From the NCBI RefSeq assembly GCF_004366355.1, contig NZ_SODV01000002.1, forward strand, positions 1,032,768 through 1,096,767: 64,000 nt of DNA, read 5' to 3'. The notes under the pieces were generated by a model, which did no database searches, was not told the DNA's origin, and worked only from the letters and a program-made list of their open reading frames with translations. This stretch comes from Dinghuibacter silviterrae (GTDB taxonomy: Bacteria > Bacteroidota > Bacteroidia > Chitinophagales > Chitinophagaceae). Made by a program: the position numbers and the translations under genes. The first letter of the stretch is position 1. Every line of letters begins with the position of its first letter. Shown here one piece after another: positions 54,674 to 62,627 of this stretch.

Positions 54674-54739
54674 CCGCGGGCCGCCACCGGGTGCTTGCGC
54701 CGCAAAATTTCGTAGCTTGTGCCCCGTAAGGCTCACGGT

Positions 54740-55477
54740 ATGGCCAACCCATTTTTTCGATTCAAACAGTTTACCGTATTCCAGGACCAATGTGCCATGA
54801 AGGTCAGCACCGATGCCTGTATCTTCGGCGCCTGGATGGCCGGCGTACTCAAAGAGCGCGTCGGAGATGAAAGCCGCGTCCTTGACATCGGGACCGGGAC
54901 CGGTCTGCTCGCCCTCATGGTGGCCCAGCAATGCCCTGCTTTTATTACCGGTGTAGAGATCCAGCAATCGTCTACGATTCAGGCAGCCAGTAACATGGCT
55001 TCCAGCCCCTGGTCCGGCCGTCTCCGCGTTGTGCCGGGGGACATCAATGATTTTACTTTTTCCAGTTCTTTTGACGCGATCATCAGCAACCCTCCTTTTT
55101 TCGAGGATGACCTGCCCAGCCCGGAGGTCGGTCGAAACCTCGCCCGTCACGGGGAAACACTTACTTTTCCTCAAATGTTAAGGGCCATCTTCAGAGACCT
55201 CACTGCCAATGGTATTGCCGGGGTCCTTATCCCCTTTCACCGGCTGGACTCCTTTTTGAGCGATGCCCTTGACCTCGGGTTCTTTTGCCGGGAACAGGTG
55301 TTCCTACAGCAAACCCCCGCCCATTCCCCTTTCCGGGCGATGCTTTGGCTGGAAAGACAAAGCCTGGACGTACGCCACGATCCCCCTACGTTAACCCACC
55401 AGTGGATCATCAAGATTGGAGAAGACTACGGACCGGAATGCAAAGAATTGTTAAAGGATTACTACCTATATCTATAG
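54740..55477 (+). CDS. tRNA1(Val) adenine-37 N6-methyltransferase-like protein
   Basis: A 245-residue SAM-dependent methyltransferase of the TrmN6/YfiC group. It has FKQFTVFQDQCAMKVSTDAC, SAM motif I VLDIGTGTGLLALM, and the N6-adenine motif NPPFFEDD with the preceding FDAIIS. The start is the ATG at 54740 (MANPFFRFKQF). The specific tRNA target is inferred from the family. Confidence 0.88.
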   Translation: MANPFFRFKQFTVFQDQCAMKVSTDACIFGAWMAGVLKERVGDESRVLDIGTGTGLLALMVAQQCPAFITGVEIQQSSTIQAASNMASSPWSGRLRVVPGDINDFTFSSSFDAIISNPPFFEDDLPSPEVGRNLARHGETLTFPQMLRAIFRDLTANGIAGVLIPFHRLDSFLSDALDLGFFCREQVFLQQTPAHSPFRAMLWLERQSLDVRHDPPTLTHQWIIKIGEDYGPECKELLKDYYLYL

Positions 55478-55528
55478 TGCAGCGGTTCTGGCATTCTTTT
55501 TTTCCTTATAAAGAGAAAAACTGCGTTC

Positions 55529-55996
55529 ATGGAAGACGTCGCTACCAAGGAAACCCTCGATCTTTTCAATGACCTCATCCGCGTCAACAACGACCGGATC
55601 GCCGCTTATATGAAGGCCCTCGAAGCCCTAAAGCCCGAAGACGCCGATCTTAACATCTTATTTGTCAGGAATATAGACCAGAGCCGGCGTTTCCGGAGGG
55701 TGCTGGTGACCGAGCTTCAGGCGCTGGGCGGCGACCTTGACATCGACGATTCCCTGGGCGGTTCCATTTATAAAATGTGGGCGAATGTGACTCCGGTTGC
55801 GGAGAACCACAGCCGTCGTGCCATCCTGGCCGGCTGTATTTTTGGGGAAGATACTGCCCAGAAGGCGTATGAGACCGCCCTTGAAAGCCCACACTTGCCC
55901 CTGCACATGGCAACGACACTTTTTGAAGAAAAACAATTGATGGAGATCGCGCGGGACCAGGTGCGGGTGCTGCGCGATCACGTGAGCCCGGCGTAG
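55529..55996 (+). CDS. Ferritin-like four-helix-bundle protein (PA2169/DUF2383 type)
   Basis: A 155-residue helical protein. TLDLFNDLIRVNNDRIAAYM, LFVRNIDQSRRFRRVLVTEL and ETALESPHLPLHMATTLFEE fit the PA2169 family of four-helix bundles, often stress-linked. Function is unknown. Its end overlaps the convergent dehydrogenase gene by 19 bases. Confidence 0.82.
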   Translation: MEDVATKETLDLFNDLIRVNNDRIAAYMKALEALKPEDADLNILFVRNIDQSRRFRRVLVTELQALGGDLDIDDSLGGSIYKMWANVTPVAENHSRRAILAGCIFGEDTAQKAYETALESPHLPLHMATTLFEEKQLMEIARDQVRVLRDHVSPA

Positions 55997-57180
55997 TCCT
56001 CCAGGTACCGGAACCCCTCCGTCAGCTGCCCCTCCCGGACCATCGTGGCCCTTTTGAGCAGGTCGCTGCGGACCTTCCAAAGCTCCGGCAAAACAAACTT
56101 GATAAATTGCTCGCCAAAATATTGAGAGGCATCCCTCGGCAGCTCGTTCGGCAGGTTGCCCACCGCCATCACGTCCACGCTCCCCTGAAGATAAGGAGCC
56201 GTCTTCTGCCCCGTTTGTTTATCCACCCCGTAGACCGGGTCTTCCATCGTAGAGTCCCCGATATTGCAGGGGATCGACCCCTTTAGATCATTCGTGATGT
56301 CCGCGATGGTCGCTATGCGGAAATCCGCCTTTCGCATGTCTTCCATCATAAACAAGGGTGGAATATCCGCGCTCCAGTAAATCCCGTTCATCAACACGTC
56401 GGTTTGTGCCAGGTAAGGCTCGAACAAACACGCATACTCCCCTGGTTGCAGGTGGAAACTTTCCCGGCTATAGCCCCCGGTCAGCTTGTGTTTATAAAGA
56501 TCCTGCCCCCTCAGGTGGGCAAAGACCGGGTAGGCATAATTCCTCCTCAGGTACTCCTCCGGTTCCACCTCCTTGATCCCCATCAGGTTCATGATCTCCA
56601 ACACCCCCGAGGATACCCGTCCCGTCCCCGTCACCGCGACCTTCAGCGGTGGTAACCGCAGTTCAAAATAGGTATGGATAAGCCCCTTGAAGTGTTTGCT
56701 CTGGTAGACACGCCCCAGCGCGAAGGCACCCGTCCTGCGGCCATAAGCCATGATCCCGTTATGCGCGCCCACCACACCGGCAAAGAACCCGAACCCCAGG
56801 ATCCGCTGCCCGTCCTCGTGCGTGAGACATTCATAGTCGATGAGCGTGATTTTTTCGCGGAGGATTGCCCGGAAAAGCGCCTGGTTCCCCGCCTGCTTCT
56901 TTTTGGTATGGGAAAAGAAAAAGTATGTTTTCCCCGGGATGAGCAGCTCCTTCGGTACTTCCTTTATGCCCAGGAGGATGTCCGCCTCTTCCAGGTTGTC
57001 CTGTACCTTTATACCCGCCGCCTGGTACTCCCGGTCGCTAAAACACCGCGTTGGACAGCTTTGCACCACAATCCTTAAGTCCGGGTACTGCTCCTGTAGC
57101 CACTGGCACTGGTGAGGGGTAAACGCCACCCGGTTATCCGCCGGGACCTTGCCTTCTTTGATCAAGCCAATCGTCAACAT
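55978..57180 (-). CDS. Saccharopine dehydrogenase-like / AlaDH-PNT family oxidoreductase
   Basis: A 400-residue NAD(P)-dependent enzyme of the alanine dehydrogenase/transhydrogenase superfamily. The N-terminal part shows GLIKEGKVPADNRVAFTPHQ and FFFSHTKKKQAGN. The nucleotide-binding part shows VAVTGTGRVSSGVLEIMN. IADITNDLKGSIPCNIGDST and MEDPVYGVDKQTG resemble LYS1-type saccharopine dehydrogenase, which makes lysine from saccharopine, more than alanine dehydrogenase. The exact substrate is inferred. It stands alone on the minus strand. Confidence 0.8.
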   Translation of the reverse strand: MLTIGLIKEGKVPADNRVAFTPHQCQWLQEQYPDLRIVVQSCPTRCFSDREYQAAGIKVQDNLEEADILLGIKEVPKELLIPGKTYFFFSHTKKKQAGNQALFRAILREKITLIDYECLTHEDGQRILGFGFFAGVVGAHNGIMAYGRRTGAFALGRVYQSKHFKGLIHTYFELRLPPLKVAVTGTGRVSSGVLEIMNLMGIKEVEPEEYLRRNYAYPVFAHLRGQDLYKHKLTGGYSRESFHLQPGEYACLFEPYLAQTDVLMNGIYWSADIPPLFMMEDMRKADFRIATIADITNDLKGSIPCNIGDSTMEDPVYGVDKQTGQKTAPYLQGSVDVMAVGNLPNELPRDASQYFGEQFIKFVLPELWKVRSDLLKRATMVREGQLTEGFRYLEDYAGLT

Positions 57181-57230
57181 GGGTTAAATGTACGGCCTTA
57201 AAAATTGTTTACCATTTTGGAAGAATTGGC

Positions 57231-57238
57231 TACATTTG
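57231..57238 (+). promoter_or_regulatory. Promoter -7 element of tRNA-Leu
   Basis: TACATTTG matches TAnnTTTG exactly and ends 30 bases before the mature tRNA 5' end. A TTG at 57205-57207 is a possible -33 element, although 23 bases apart is longer than usual. Confidence 0.6.
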
Positions 57239-57268
57239 CAACCCCGCTGCTACACCGCAGCGTTTATT

Positions 57269-57352
57269 GCCCAGATGGCGGAACTGGTAGACGCGTCAGA
57301 CTCAAAATCTGGTTTCAGCAATGGAGTGCAGGTTCGATTCCTGTTCTGGGCA
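57269..57352 (+). tRNA. tRNA-Leu (anticodon CAA)
   Basis: An 84-nt class II tRNA. The acceptor stem GCCCAGA (57269-57275) pairs with TCTGGGC (57345-57351), with discriminator A. The anticodon loop CTCAAAA gives CAA. The long variable arm and the T-loop GGTTCGATTCC are present. CCA is not encoded. A TTCG-loop terminator follows directly. Confidence 0.96.
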
Positions 57353-57355
57353 CAG

Positions 57356-57379
57356 AACCCGACTTCGGTCGGGTTTTTT
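57356..57379 (+). terminator. Intrinsic terminator of tRNA-Leu
   Basis: AACCCGAC (57356-57363) and GTCGGGTT (57368-57375) form an 8-bp stem with a TTCG tetraloop, followed by TTTT. Read leftwards, the hairpin lies just after the stop of the metallopeptidase gene at 57384. Confidence 0.93.
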
Positions 57380-57383
57380 CATT

Positions 57384-58778
57384 TTAATTTCCTTTCGCCA
57401 GGGTTAACCTTATATATTCAGGATCGGCAGTAATATTGGCCACGCTGAACCCATCTTTAATGAAATTTTTCACTTCATCCAGGCTGTTCACATCGAGAGC
57501 CCTGATATGCCAGTTGTTTACCTGAGGATCGTTGACCATGAAACCGAAAAAGCGGCCGTCGACATATTTAAAGAAGCTCATGAAATTAAAATTCTGATTT
57601 TCCATATTGTGCTGCCAACTGATCAACTCATCGTACGTAGGAAAAAAGTTCAAGGCCCAGGTCTGGTTTCCCGTGTAGGTGAAGAATATCGTATAGTTGC
57701 CATTGCTGTTTTCGATCAGGTTTTGAATGGTATACCCCGCCTTTAAGTTGTCTACCACCAACGATGAATAAGACCTTGTGAAGTTCTCCAAATCATATTT
57801 GGATATATCCACTGTTTTCTGGGCCGGCTGGTTTGAAGATTTTCTAAGCACTATGAACCATGCATCGTTTATTCTTTCGATGAATTGATACCTGTAGCCA
57901 TTGTCCAGGTATGATTGTATGTCTTGCTGGGGAAATTCATCGTAATTCCAATAATACCGCGAGGCGCTGCCGGCCTCGGCCTTTTCCCAAACCACCCAGT
58001 ACGCATTCTGGTAATAGAAAATGGATTTTGGCTGCATATCCGGATGCTTTTCCTTATAGTGGTTGAAGTCGTATGCGCCTACGTTATTGGTATATTTCAA
58101 AAGGGAAATATCGTCTAAATCATTGAAGTAGTCCGTGTAATTAGAATAAACGGTATTGGTGGGGGCGGGGGCATCCATATTCCAGCCTTCCAAGACTGCA
58201 GCATACCTTTTGTCTTTGGTAGGATGGTCATAATAGGTGTCGACCGTGGGATGGTGTAACTGGTCCAGGGCGTAGTAACAATCATCTATCGCTCCGCCCA
58301 GCTTTTTGACCAACATGGCGGCATTCTTGTCCGCCTCTAATTCCATTCTTCGTTTGTTTTCCTGGGTGAGATCGGTTTGTTCGAAATGATTCAGGTATAA
58401 GTGGGAGAACTCGTGTGCAATGATGAACAGGTGTGAATAATAGCGGGTGTCCAGGTCACTTAACATGTTGCCGTTGATCAGGATATACTTTCTGCCTGTA
58501 TTGTGGTCCAAATAGGCCAAAGCCGAATGCCTTATCTGATTACACATGACAACGTCGACCTTGTAGGCGGATAGATTGAGTGCTTCCAGGATGTTCGCCA
58601 AATTGGTTTTGGACAGGTCTATGTCCATGGCGAAATTGGCCTGGGCCTGCGAGCAAATGGTATTGTCCTCGGTGACCAGGTATTCGGAAGAAAGATAGTT
58701 CAGCGATTGGCTATAGGCCTCTTTCTTTACGGCCATCATAAAGAGGGCAGCCAGCATCAATGAGGTAAGATGTTTCAT
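57384..58778 (-). CDS. Secreted HExxH metallopeptidase-like protein
   Basis: A 464-residue exported protein (signal ending EAYSQ). The middle has IIAHEFSHLYLNHF (H122, E123, H126) and MELEADKNAAML about 24 residues later, which is the third-ligand arrangement of M48-like gluzincins. The last 250 residues are Tyr/Asp/Asn-rich with repeated short blocks (for example SIFYYQNAYWVVWEKAEAGS and DAWFIVLRKS), perhaps substrate- or surface-binding. The family could not be named. Its start overlaps the papain-like gene by ATGA. GC content is lower than upstream of the tRNA. Confidence 0.78.
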   Translation of the reverse strand: MKHLTSLMLAALFMMAVKKEAYSQSLNYLSSEYLVTEDNTICSQAQANFAMDIDLSKTNLANILEALNLSAYKVDVVMCNQIRHSALAYLDHNTGRKYILINGNMLSDLDTRYYSHLFIIAHEFSHLYLNHFEQTDLTQENKRRMELEADKNAAMLVKKLGGAIDDCYYALDQLHHPTVDTYYDHPTKDKRYAAVLEGWNMDAPAPTNTVYSNYTDYFNDLDDISLLKYTNNVGAYDFNHYKEKHPDMQPKSIFYYQNAYWVVWEKAEAGSASRYYWNYDEFPQQDIQSYLDNGYRYQFIERINDAWFIVLRKSSNQPAQKTVDISKYDLENFTRSYSSLVVDNLKAGYTIQNLIENSNGNYTIFFTYTGNQTWALNFFPTYDELISWQHNMENQNFNFMSFFKYVDGRFFGFMVNDPQVNNWHIRALDVNSLDEVKNFIKDGFSVANITADPEYIRLTLAKGN

Positions 58779-59980
58779 GTGAATTTCTTTATAATGATGT
58801 TGTATTTGCTTCTGTCGTCATTGAGGAATCGGGTGATGTAGATGTGCAGGTCTTCGTTATTGTCGATATGAATACTTCCTTCCCCCGTTCCTATGCCCAG
58901 CCGGGTGTTGCCATTGTTATCCTTGAATATGGTCTTTGAATATATCTTGTAAGTCACCTCCTGATTGGGATCGAAATGGAATGTTTTGGTGGCGGTTTTC
59001 TGCCCGGAAGTCCCCAGGCTGAATACCTGGACTTTACCGTTGATGGTTAGATAGACTTCTTCATATACCTGGTCGTTGGAAAGGTTGTCCGTTACCTTGA
59101 AAGAATGATTGTCCTGGTCATTGTTGTCCGGCTGAAGGGTATTGTCTACTTCGGCATCTACCCACATGGCTGATGCGCCAATCAGGTTACTGGCATAGCC
59201 TATCCATCCATAGCCATTGTCGCCCCATTGGGTGCCCCATGAATTTTTGACCAACCAGGCCTCCCGGTCATCGTCCCATCCAACGATGGAAATGACATGG
59301 TTGGTTCTGAGATTGGTGGATTCGTTGTACGTATAACTTCCCCTGAGCCTTTCAAAGCTGAGTGTAGCCGAAACGCCGGCCAATACAGCTCCATGGCGGC
59401 TTATCGCTCTTTTTATATCTGTGGTGGAGGGAATGAACCTGCTGGCATCTACGAAATCCCAGGCAACGGCTTTGTATTTCCCCATGACATCGGAGCACGA
59501 TCCAAAAAAGCCATTATAGGGCTGATCAAATTCGTTTTTCAACAACACTCTTCTACTTACCCACCAATCAAGCAACATGGCAGGATTTCCCCCTATGCAA
59601 TTGCCGGCCCCCGAACAATTCAACGCATTTTGTGCGGAAAGGTTGACGATTGCTTTGCTATTCCGAAAGGCATACGAGGATTCATAGGTTGCCAAAGTCG
59701 CAAAAACCCAGCAGCTTCCGCAACTTTTTTGGTCTTTTACCGGGCTTACCAGACCCCAATCCCTTAAATCAATATGACGTTCCGTATAGTCAATTTGAGG
59801 GAATGGATGATCGTGATCATCATAATCCACATATTCACTGCCAAAAAAAAGATCCTGGTTCTTCTTGATGGTTGCCTTTTGATCGCTGGTCAATGGGAGA
59901 TAGCCTAGCGGATGGTCCTGGGCATACACCTCGGCAAACCCTTGTAGCGTCAGAAGTAGACAAACAATAAATGCTTTCAT
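58775..59980 (-). CDS. Papain-family (C1) cysteine peptidase
   Basis: A 401-residue secreted protease. After the signal peptide and a short propeptide (about 21-68) comes the mature enzyme: oxyanion Gln in PVKDQKSCGSCWVFA with catalytic C90, H228 in TNHVISIVGWDDD, and N246 in LVKNSWGTQWGDNGYGWIG. A C-terminal beta-rich extension (about 285-401) is extra to papain. Overlaps of 4 bases on both sides tie it to the chagasin-like gene before and the metallopeptidase after. An inhibitor co-translated with the protease suggests control of its activity during export. Confidence 0.93.
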   Translation of the reverse strand: MKAFIVCLLLTLQGFAEVYAQDHPLGYLPLTSDQKATIKKNQDLFFGSEYVDYDDHDHPFPQIDYTERHIDLRDWGLVSPVKDQKSCGSCWVFATLATYESSYAFRNSKAIVNLSAQNALNCSGAGNCIGGNPAMLLDWWVSRRVLLKNEFDQPYNGFFGSCSDVMGKYKAVAWDFVDASRFIPSTTDIKRAISRHGAVLAGVSATLSFERLRGSYTYNESTNLRTNHVISIVGWDDDREAWLVKNSWGTQWGDNGYGWIGYASNLIGASAMWVDAEVDNTLQPDNNDQDNHSFKVTDNLSNDQVYEEVYLTINGKVQVFSLGTSGQKTATKTFHFDPNQEVTYKIYSKTIFKDNNGNTRLGIGTGEGSIHIDNNEDLHIYITRFLNDDRSKYNIIIKKFT

Positions 59981-60339
59981 CTAACATGAATTTTTTGATA
60001 TAGCTTTTGAGCCCCCGCGCTGTCAGTAATGTTATCGAAAGGCCGGATCCGGTAAAATGCCAGGGTAAAATCTCCTTTCAGGAGCGGGCGTAGTGTAAAT
60101 ACCTCGACATTGGTGGATCCCGTGGAATCTTTGTTGTCAATAGCCACATGTGATATGAGCTTCATAGAGGAGGTGTCGGGCAATATCCATTGGTGTCCAT
60201 CCCCGAGGTTTGAGGGCAGTGAAAATTGAAATCTCCTGCTGTGTTTAACAGAAAGTGTATTCCCGGTTGGCGTGAACGCGTGGGCGCCTGCGCAGCCAAG
60301 GGAAAACAGGTAAGCAAAGAGGAGAAGCTGGTGCCTCAT
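59977..60339 (-). CDS. Chagasin-like (I42 family) cysteine protease inhibitor
   Basis: A 120-residue exported protein (signal ending AGAHA). Its three loops match the chagasin pattern: NLGDGHQW (residues 44-51, for NPTTGYxW), TGSTNVEVFTLRPLLKG (73-89, for GxxGxxVFTFxAxxxG) and FYRIRPF (95-101, for YxRPW). Chagasins block papain-family proteases through these loops. Next to a C1 protease gene, with an ATGA overlap, this identification is strengthened. The first and third loops are non-standard (Leu-Gly-Asp for Pro-Thr-Thr, Phe for Trp), so affinity cannot be judged. Confidence 0.8.
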   Translation of the reverse strand: MRHQLLLFAYLFSLGCAGAHAFTPTGNTLSVKHSRRFQFSLPSNLGDGHQWILPDTSSMKLISHVAIDNKDSTGSTNVEVFTLRPLLKGDFTLAFYRIRPFDNITDSAGAQKLYQKIHVR

Positions 60340-60406
60340 GGAGCTTAAAATAGGGCAAATTTTTGAGAGTTTATAGGGTGATTTAACGGGGGGGATTCTA
60401 CAAACG

Positions 60407-60435
60407 ATGAAACCCGCAGTTTATGCGGGTTTCAT
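60407..60435 (-). terminator. 12-bp perfect hairpin after the ECF42 operon
   Basis: ATGAAACCCGCA (60407-60418) pairs with TGCGGGTTTCAT (60424-60435) around a 5-base loop. It lies 28 bases after the ECF42 stop on the minus strand. There is no T-run, so it may be a weak terminator or an mRNA 3' stabilising structure. Confidence 0.55.
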
Positions 60436-60462
60436 GGCTCTACCTCTTTTAATCTCTGATAC

Positions 60463-61686
60463 TCAGTTTTTCAATAATATTTTTTGGACGAAATCCTTTT
60501 CCGCCTGAAAACTTGTTAGGGCGAGGGCTTTCGTCAAATGCCGGTCGCTTTCGCGGTATTCCCCCTCCAGAAAATACAATTTCCCCATGGTGGCGTGCAG
60601 CAGGTAGTACCGCTCCAGGAAGGTCTGTTGCAAATCATGGAGAATGCCGAACGCCTTCGGTGCCTGACGGTCATAATAGAGGGCAATGGCATAATTAAGC
60701 TCGACAAATGGATTAGGGTTGTCCTGCAACAACTTCGCATATAATTGTGTGATGGTCGACCAGTCTGTGTCGGCGAAGCTTTTGGCATGGCAATGCAGAT
60801 AGGCGATCGCCGCTTCATAGTGGTAGGAGGAGACATGATCCATGTTAACCTGGCGGATGTAGTGATTGCCCAGGGCAATCAGATCCTTATTCCACAACGT
60901 CCTGTCTTGCTCTTCGAGGTCCAATAGTTGACCCGCTGCCGAAAAACGGGCCCCAAGCCTCGCCGCGTTGAACAAAAGCAAGGCGTACAACGCGGCCGTA
61001 TCCCCATCGGAAATATGGTTGTCGAGCAGGGACTTGGTCATGATCAGGCTTTCTTCGCACAGGTCCTGGCGGACCAATTCCCTGCCGCTGCCCGCCCGGT
61101 ATCCTTCATTGAAGATGAGGTATATGATCTTATGCACGACGGGTAACCTTGATGTCAATTGCCGGGGGGAAGGCTCCTTCAAAAAAATGCTTTCCATTTT
61201 TATCCGGTGCTTCGCCCTTGCCAGCATTTTATCGATACCGTCGACCGTCATGCCCAATGCCCTCGATATGGATTCAATCCTCAGGTTCACCACGTACTTC
61301 AGCGTTATCACCACCTGCATTTTGGACGACAGGCGGGGGTGCGCGCAGGCGAACAATAATTGCATTTTCCGGTCGTCAAAAACGCTTTCGTCCGGTTCCG
61401 CCGCCGCGTCGGCCGCAGGGTCCCCCTCGAATGGGTTCTTGAAGGTTTTATTCCTTTTCAGGGAATTGATGGCATTGTTCCTGCAAACCTTATACATCCA
61501 GCCGGCCGGGTTTTCCGGGATGCCTTTGTGCTTCCAGGTGGAAAGTGCGGAAAAAAAGGCATCCTGTACCAGGTCTTCAGCCCATTCGAGGTCTATGTCC
61601 CTCGAAAACTGAAGCATGGCTGTAACCATTTTCCCGAAATGGGTCTTGTATAACAGGTCAACCGCCTGCTCTTCTCGGTTCATCAC
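60463..61686 (-). CDS. ECF42-type RNA polymerase sigma factor
   Basis: A 407-residue sigma factor: region 2 (DLVQDAFFSALSTW, PAGWMYKVCRNNAINSL) and region 4 (LKYVVNLRIESISRALGMTV), then a long C-terminal extension with TPR-like content (LFNEGYRAGSG, NPFVELNYAIALYYDRQAPK). This architecture is the ECF42 group, which is encoded with DGPF proteins, as here. It overlaps the DGPF gene by 29 bases. In this group the extension replaces an anti-sigma factor for control. GC content is normal for the window. Confidence 0.92.
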   Translation of the reverse strand: MMNREEQAVDLLYKTHFGKMVTAMLQFSRDIDLEWAEDLVQDAFFSALSTWKHKGIPENPAGWMYKVCRNNAINSLKRNKTFKNPFEGDPAADAAAEPDESVFDDRKMQLLFACAHPRLSSKMQVVITLKYVVNLRIESISRALGMTVDGIDKMLARAKHRIKMESIFLKEPSPRQLTSRLPVVHKIIYLIFNEGYRAGSGRELVRQDLCEESLIMTKSLLDNHISDGDTAALYALLLFNAARLGARFSAAGQLLDLEEQDRTLWNKDLIALGNHYIRQVNMDHVSSYHYEAAIAYLHCHAKSFADTDWSTITQLYAKLLQDNPNPFVELNYAIALYYDRQAPKAFGILHDLQQTFLERYYLLHATMGKLYFLEGEYRESDRHLTKALALTSFQAEKDFVQKILLKN

Positions 61687-62044
61687 CTAACTCCCTTATA
61701 TCTTTTACATCCATCATCGGACGCACTTCAATGGCCATGTCGCCCCTTTTCACCAGCGTGCAGGTTTGCGCGAGGGAGACGGCGTCCGACAAATCCCTGG
61801 CTTGCATAAACATAAATCCGCTGATGCCCTCCTTTGCTTCTATGAACGGACCGTCGGAAACCACACGGTCCTTGCTCACATAGCTGCCCTTTATCCGCAA
61901 AGCATCGCCCCCGACATAATTCCCCTTGGCCACCAATGTTTTCACCCACAGGTCCATTTCCTTGATGGCGTCATAACGCTCGTCTTCGCTTAACGTACCC
62001 AGCCTGACCAGGTCTTCGCGGATAATGAAAAGGAATTTCTCCAT
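61658..62044 (-). CDS. YCII-related DGPF domain protein, ECF42 partner
   Basis: A 128-residue dimeric alpha-beta barrel-like protein. The diagnostic motif is in VVSDGPFIEAKEGISGFMFM, and EDLVRLGTLSEDERYDAI fits the family. DGPF proteins are standard neighbours of ECF42 sigma factors and are thought to belong to the same response. It is divergent from the HigA-like gene, with 115 bp between starts. Confidence 0.9.
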   Translation of the reverse strand: MEKFLFIIREDLVRLGTLSEDERYDAIKEMDLWVKTLVAKGNYVGGDALRIKGSYVSKDRVVSDGPFIEAKEGISGFMFMQARDLSDAVSLAQTCTLVKRGDMAIEVRPMMDVKDIRELGDEPRRAGG

Positions 62045-62119
62045 GGTGCGTTATATGGCTTTTATAGAGAGACAAAAGGGGGGCGGTTTTCCGTACCAAA
62101 TTAGAAAATTTCTTCAAAA

Positions 62120-62164
62120 TTATCAAAACTGTGTTATCAAAAATGTTTATTTTTGCATTATGCA
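62120..62164 (+). promoter_or_regulatory. Promoter and putative operator of the HigA-like/AbiEii pair
   Basis: TATTTTTG (62148-62155) matches TAnnTTTG exactly, 4 bases before the ATG at 62160, so the mRNA appears leaderless. TTATCAAAA occurs twice (62120-62128, 62134-62142). The palindrome TGCATTATGCA (62154-62164) covers the -7 end and the start codon. These are natural sites for autorepression by the HTH protein; which one is used is not known. Confidence 0.6.
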
Positions 62165-62627
62165 TCCGACGATTCAAATCGTAAAAGGTATACATCCCGG
62201 TATCATCTTAGAAAGGGAACTCCGGCAGCGAAAACTGCCAAAGGGGCGATTTGCTTTATCCATTGATGAATATCCCCAGACCTTGGCTGCGATTTTAAAT
62301 GGACGAAGGAATATGAATACCGCATTGTCCCTGCGGATAGAGGAGGCATTGGGCTTGGAAGAAGGGTATCTGATGACCCTTCAGATCTTTTATGATATTG
62401 AACAGGAAAAACGTAAGCGCAGTGAAAAAAATAGACCTGACTTCTCCAAATTGCGTCCTGTTCTTTTCTGGGATACACGAATCGAAAAAATAGATTGGCA
62501 GAAGCAACAGGCCGCGGTTATCGATCGTGTTTTTGAACGAGGTAACGAAGAAGAAAAGGCGGAAATTGTCCGGTTTTATGGGAAAGAACAAGTCGATAGG
62601 ATACTAAAGAATAGTCCTCATGTCTAG
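62160..62627 (+). CDS. HigA-type HTH protein with DUF6922-like C-terminal domain (antitoxin)
   Basis: A 155-residue protein. Residues 10-80 form a HigA-like XRE domain (GIHPGIILERELRQRKLPKG, AAILNGRRNMNTALSLRIEE). Residues about 95-150 (LRPVLFWDTRIEKIDWQKQQ, IDRVFERGNEEEKAEIVRFY) look like DUF6922, which often accompanies AbiEii toxins. The ATG at 62160 is chosen since the -7 element lies just upstream; the frame continues 45 codons further but into the promoter. It overlaps the AbiEii gene by 8 bases. This is probably the antitoxin and autorepressor. It differs from the classical AbiEi. Confidence 0.8.
   Translation: MHPTIQIVKGIHPGIILERELRQRKLPKGRFALSIDEYPQTLAAILNGRRNMNTALSLRIEEALGLEEGYLMTLQIFYDIEQEKRKRSEKNRPDFSKLRPVLFWDTRIEKIDWQKQQAAVIDRVFERGNEEEKAEIVRFYGKEQVDRILKNSPHV

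Noticed and set aside
57188-57433. An 81-codon open frame across the tRNA-Leu gene
   Set aside because: It reads straight through the tRNA; the peptide MAELVDASDSKSGFSNGVQV is the well-known false translation of bacterial tRNA-Leu genes.
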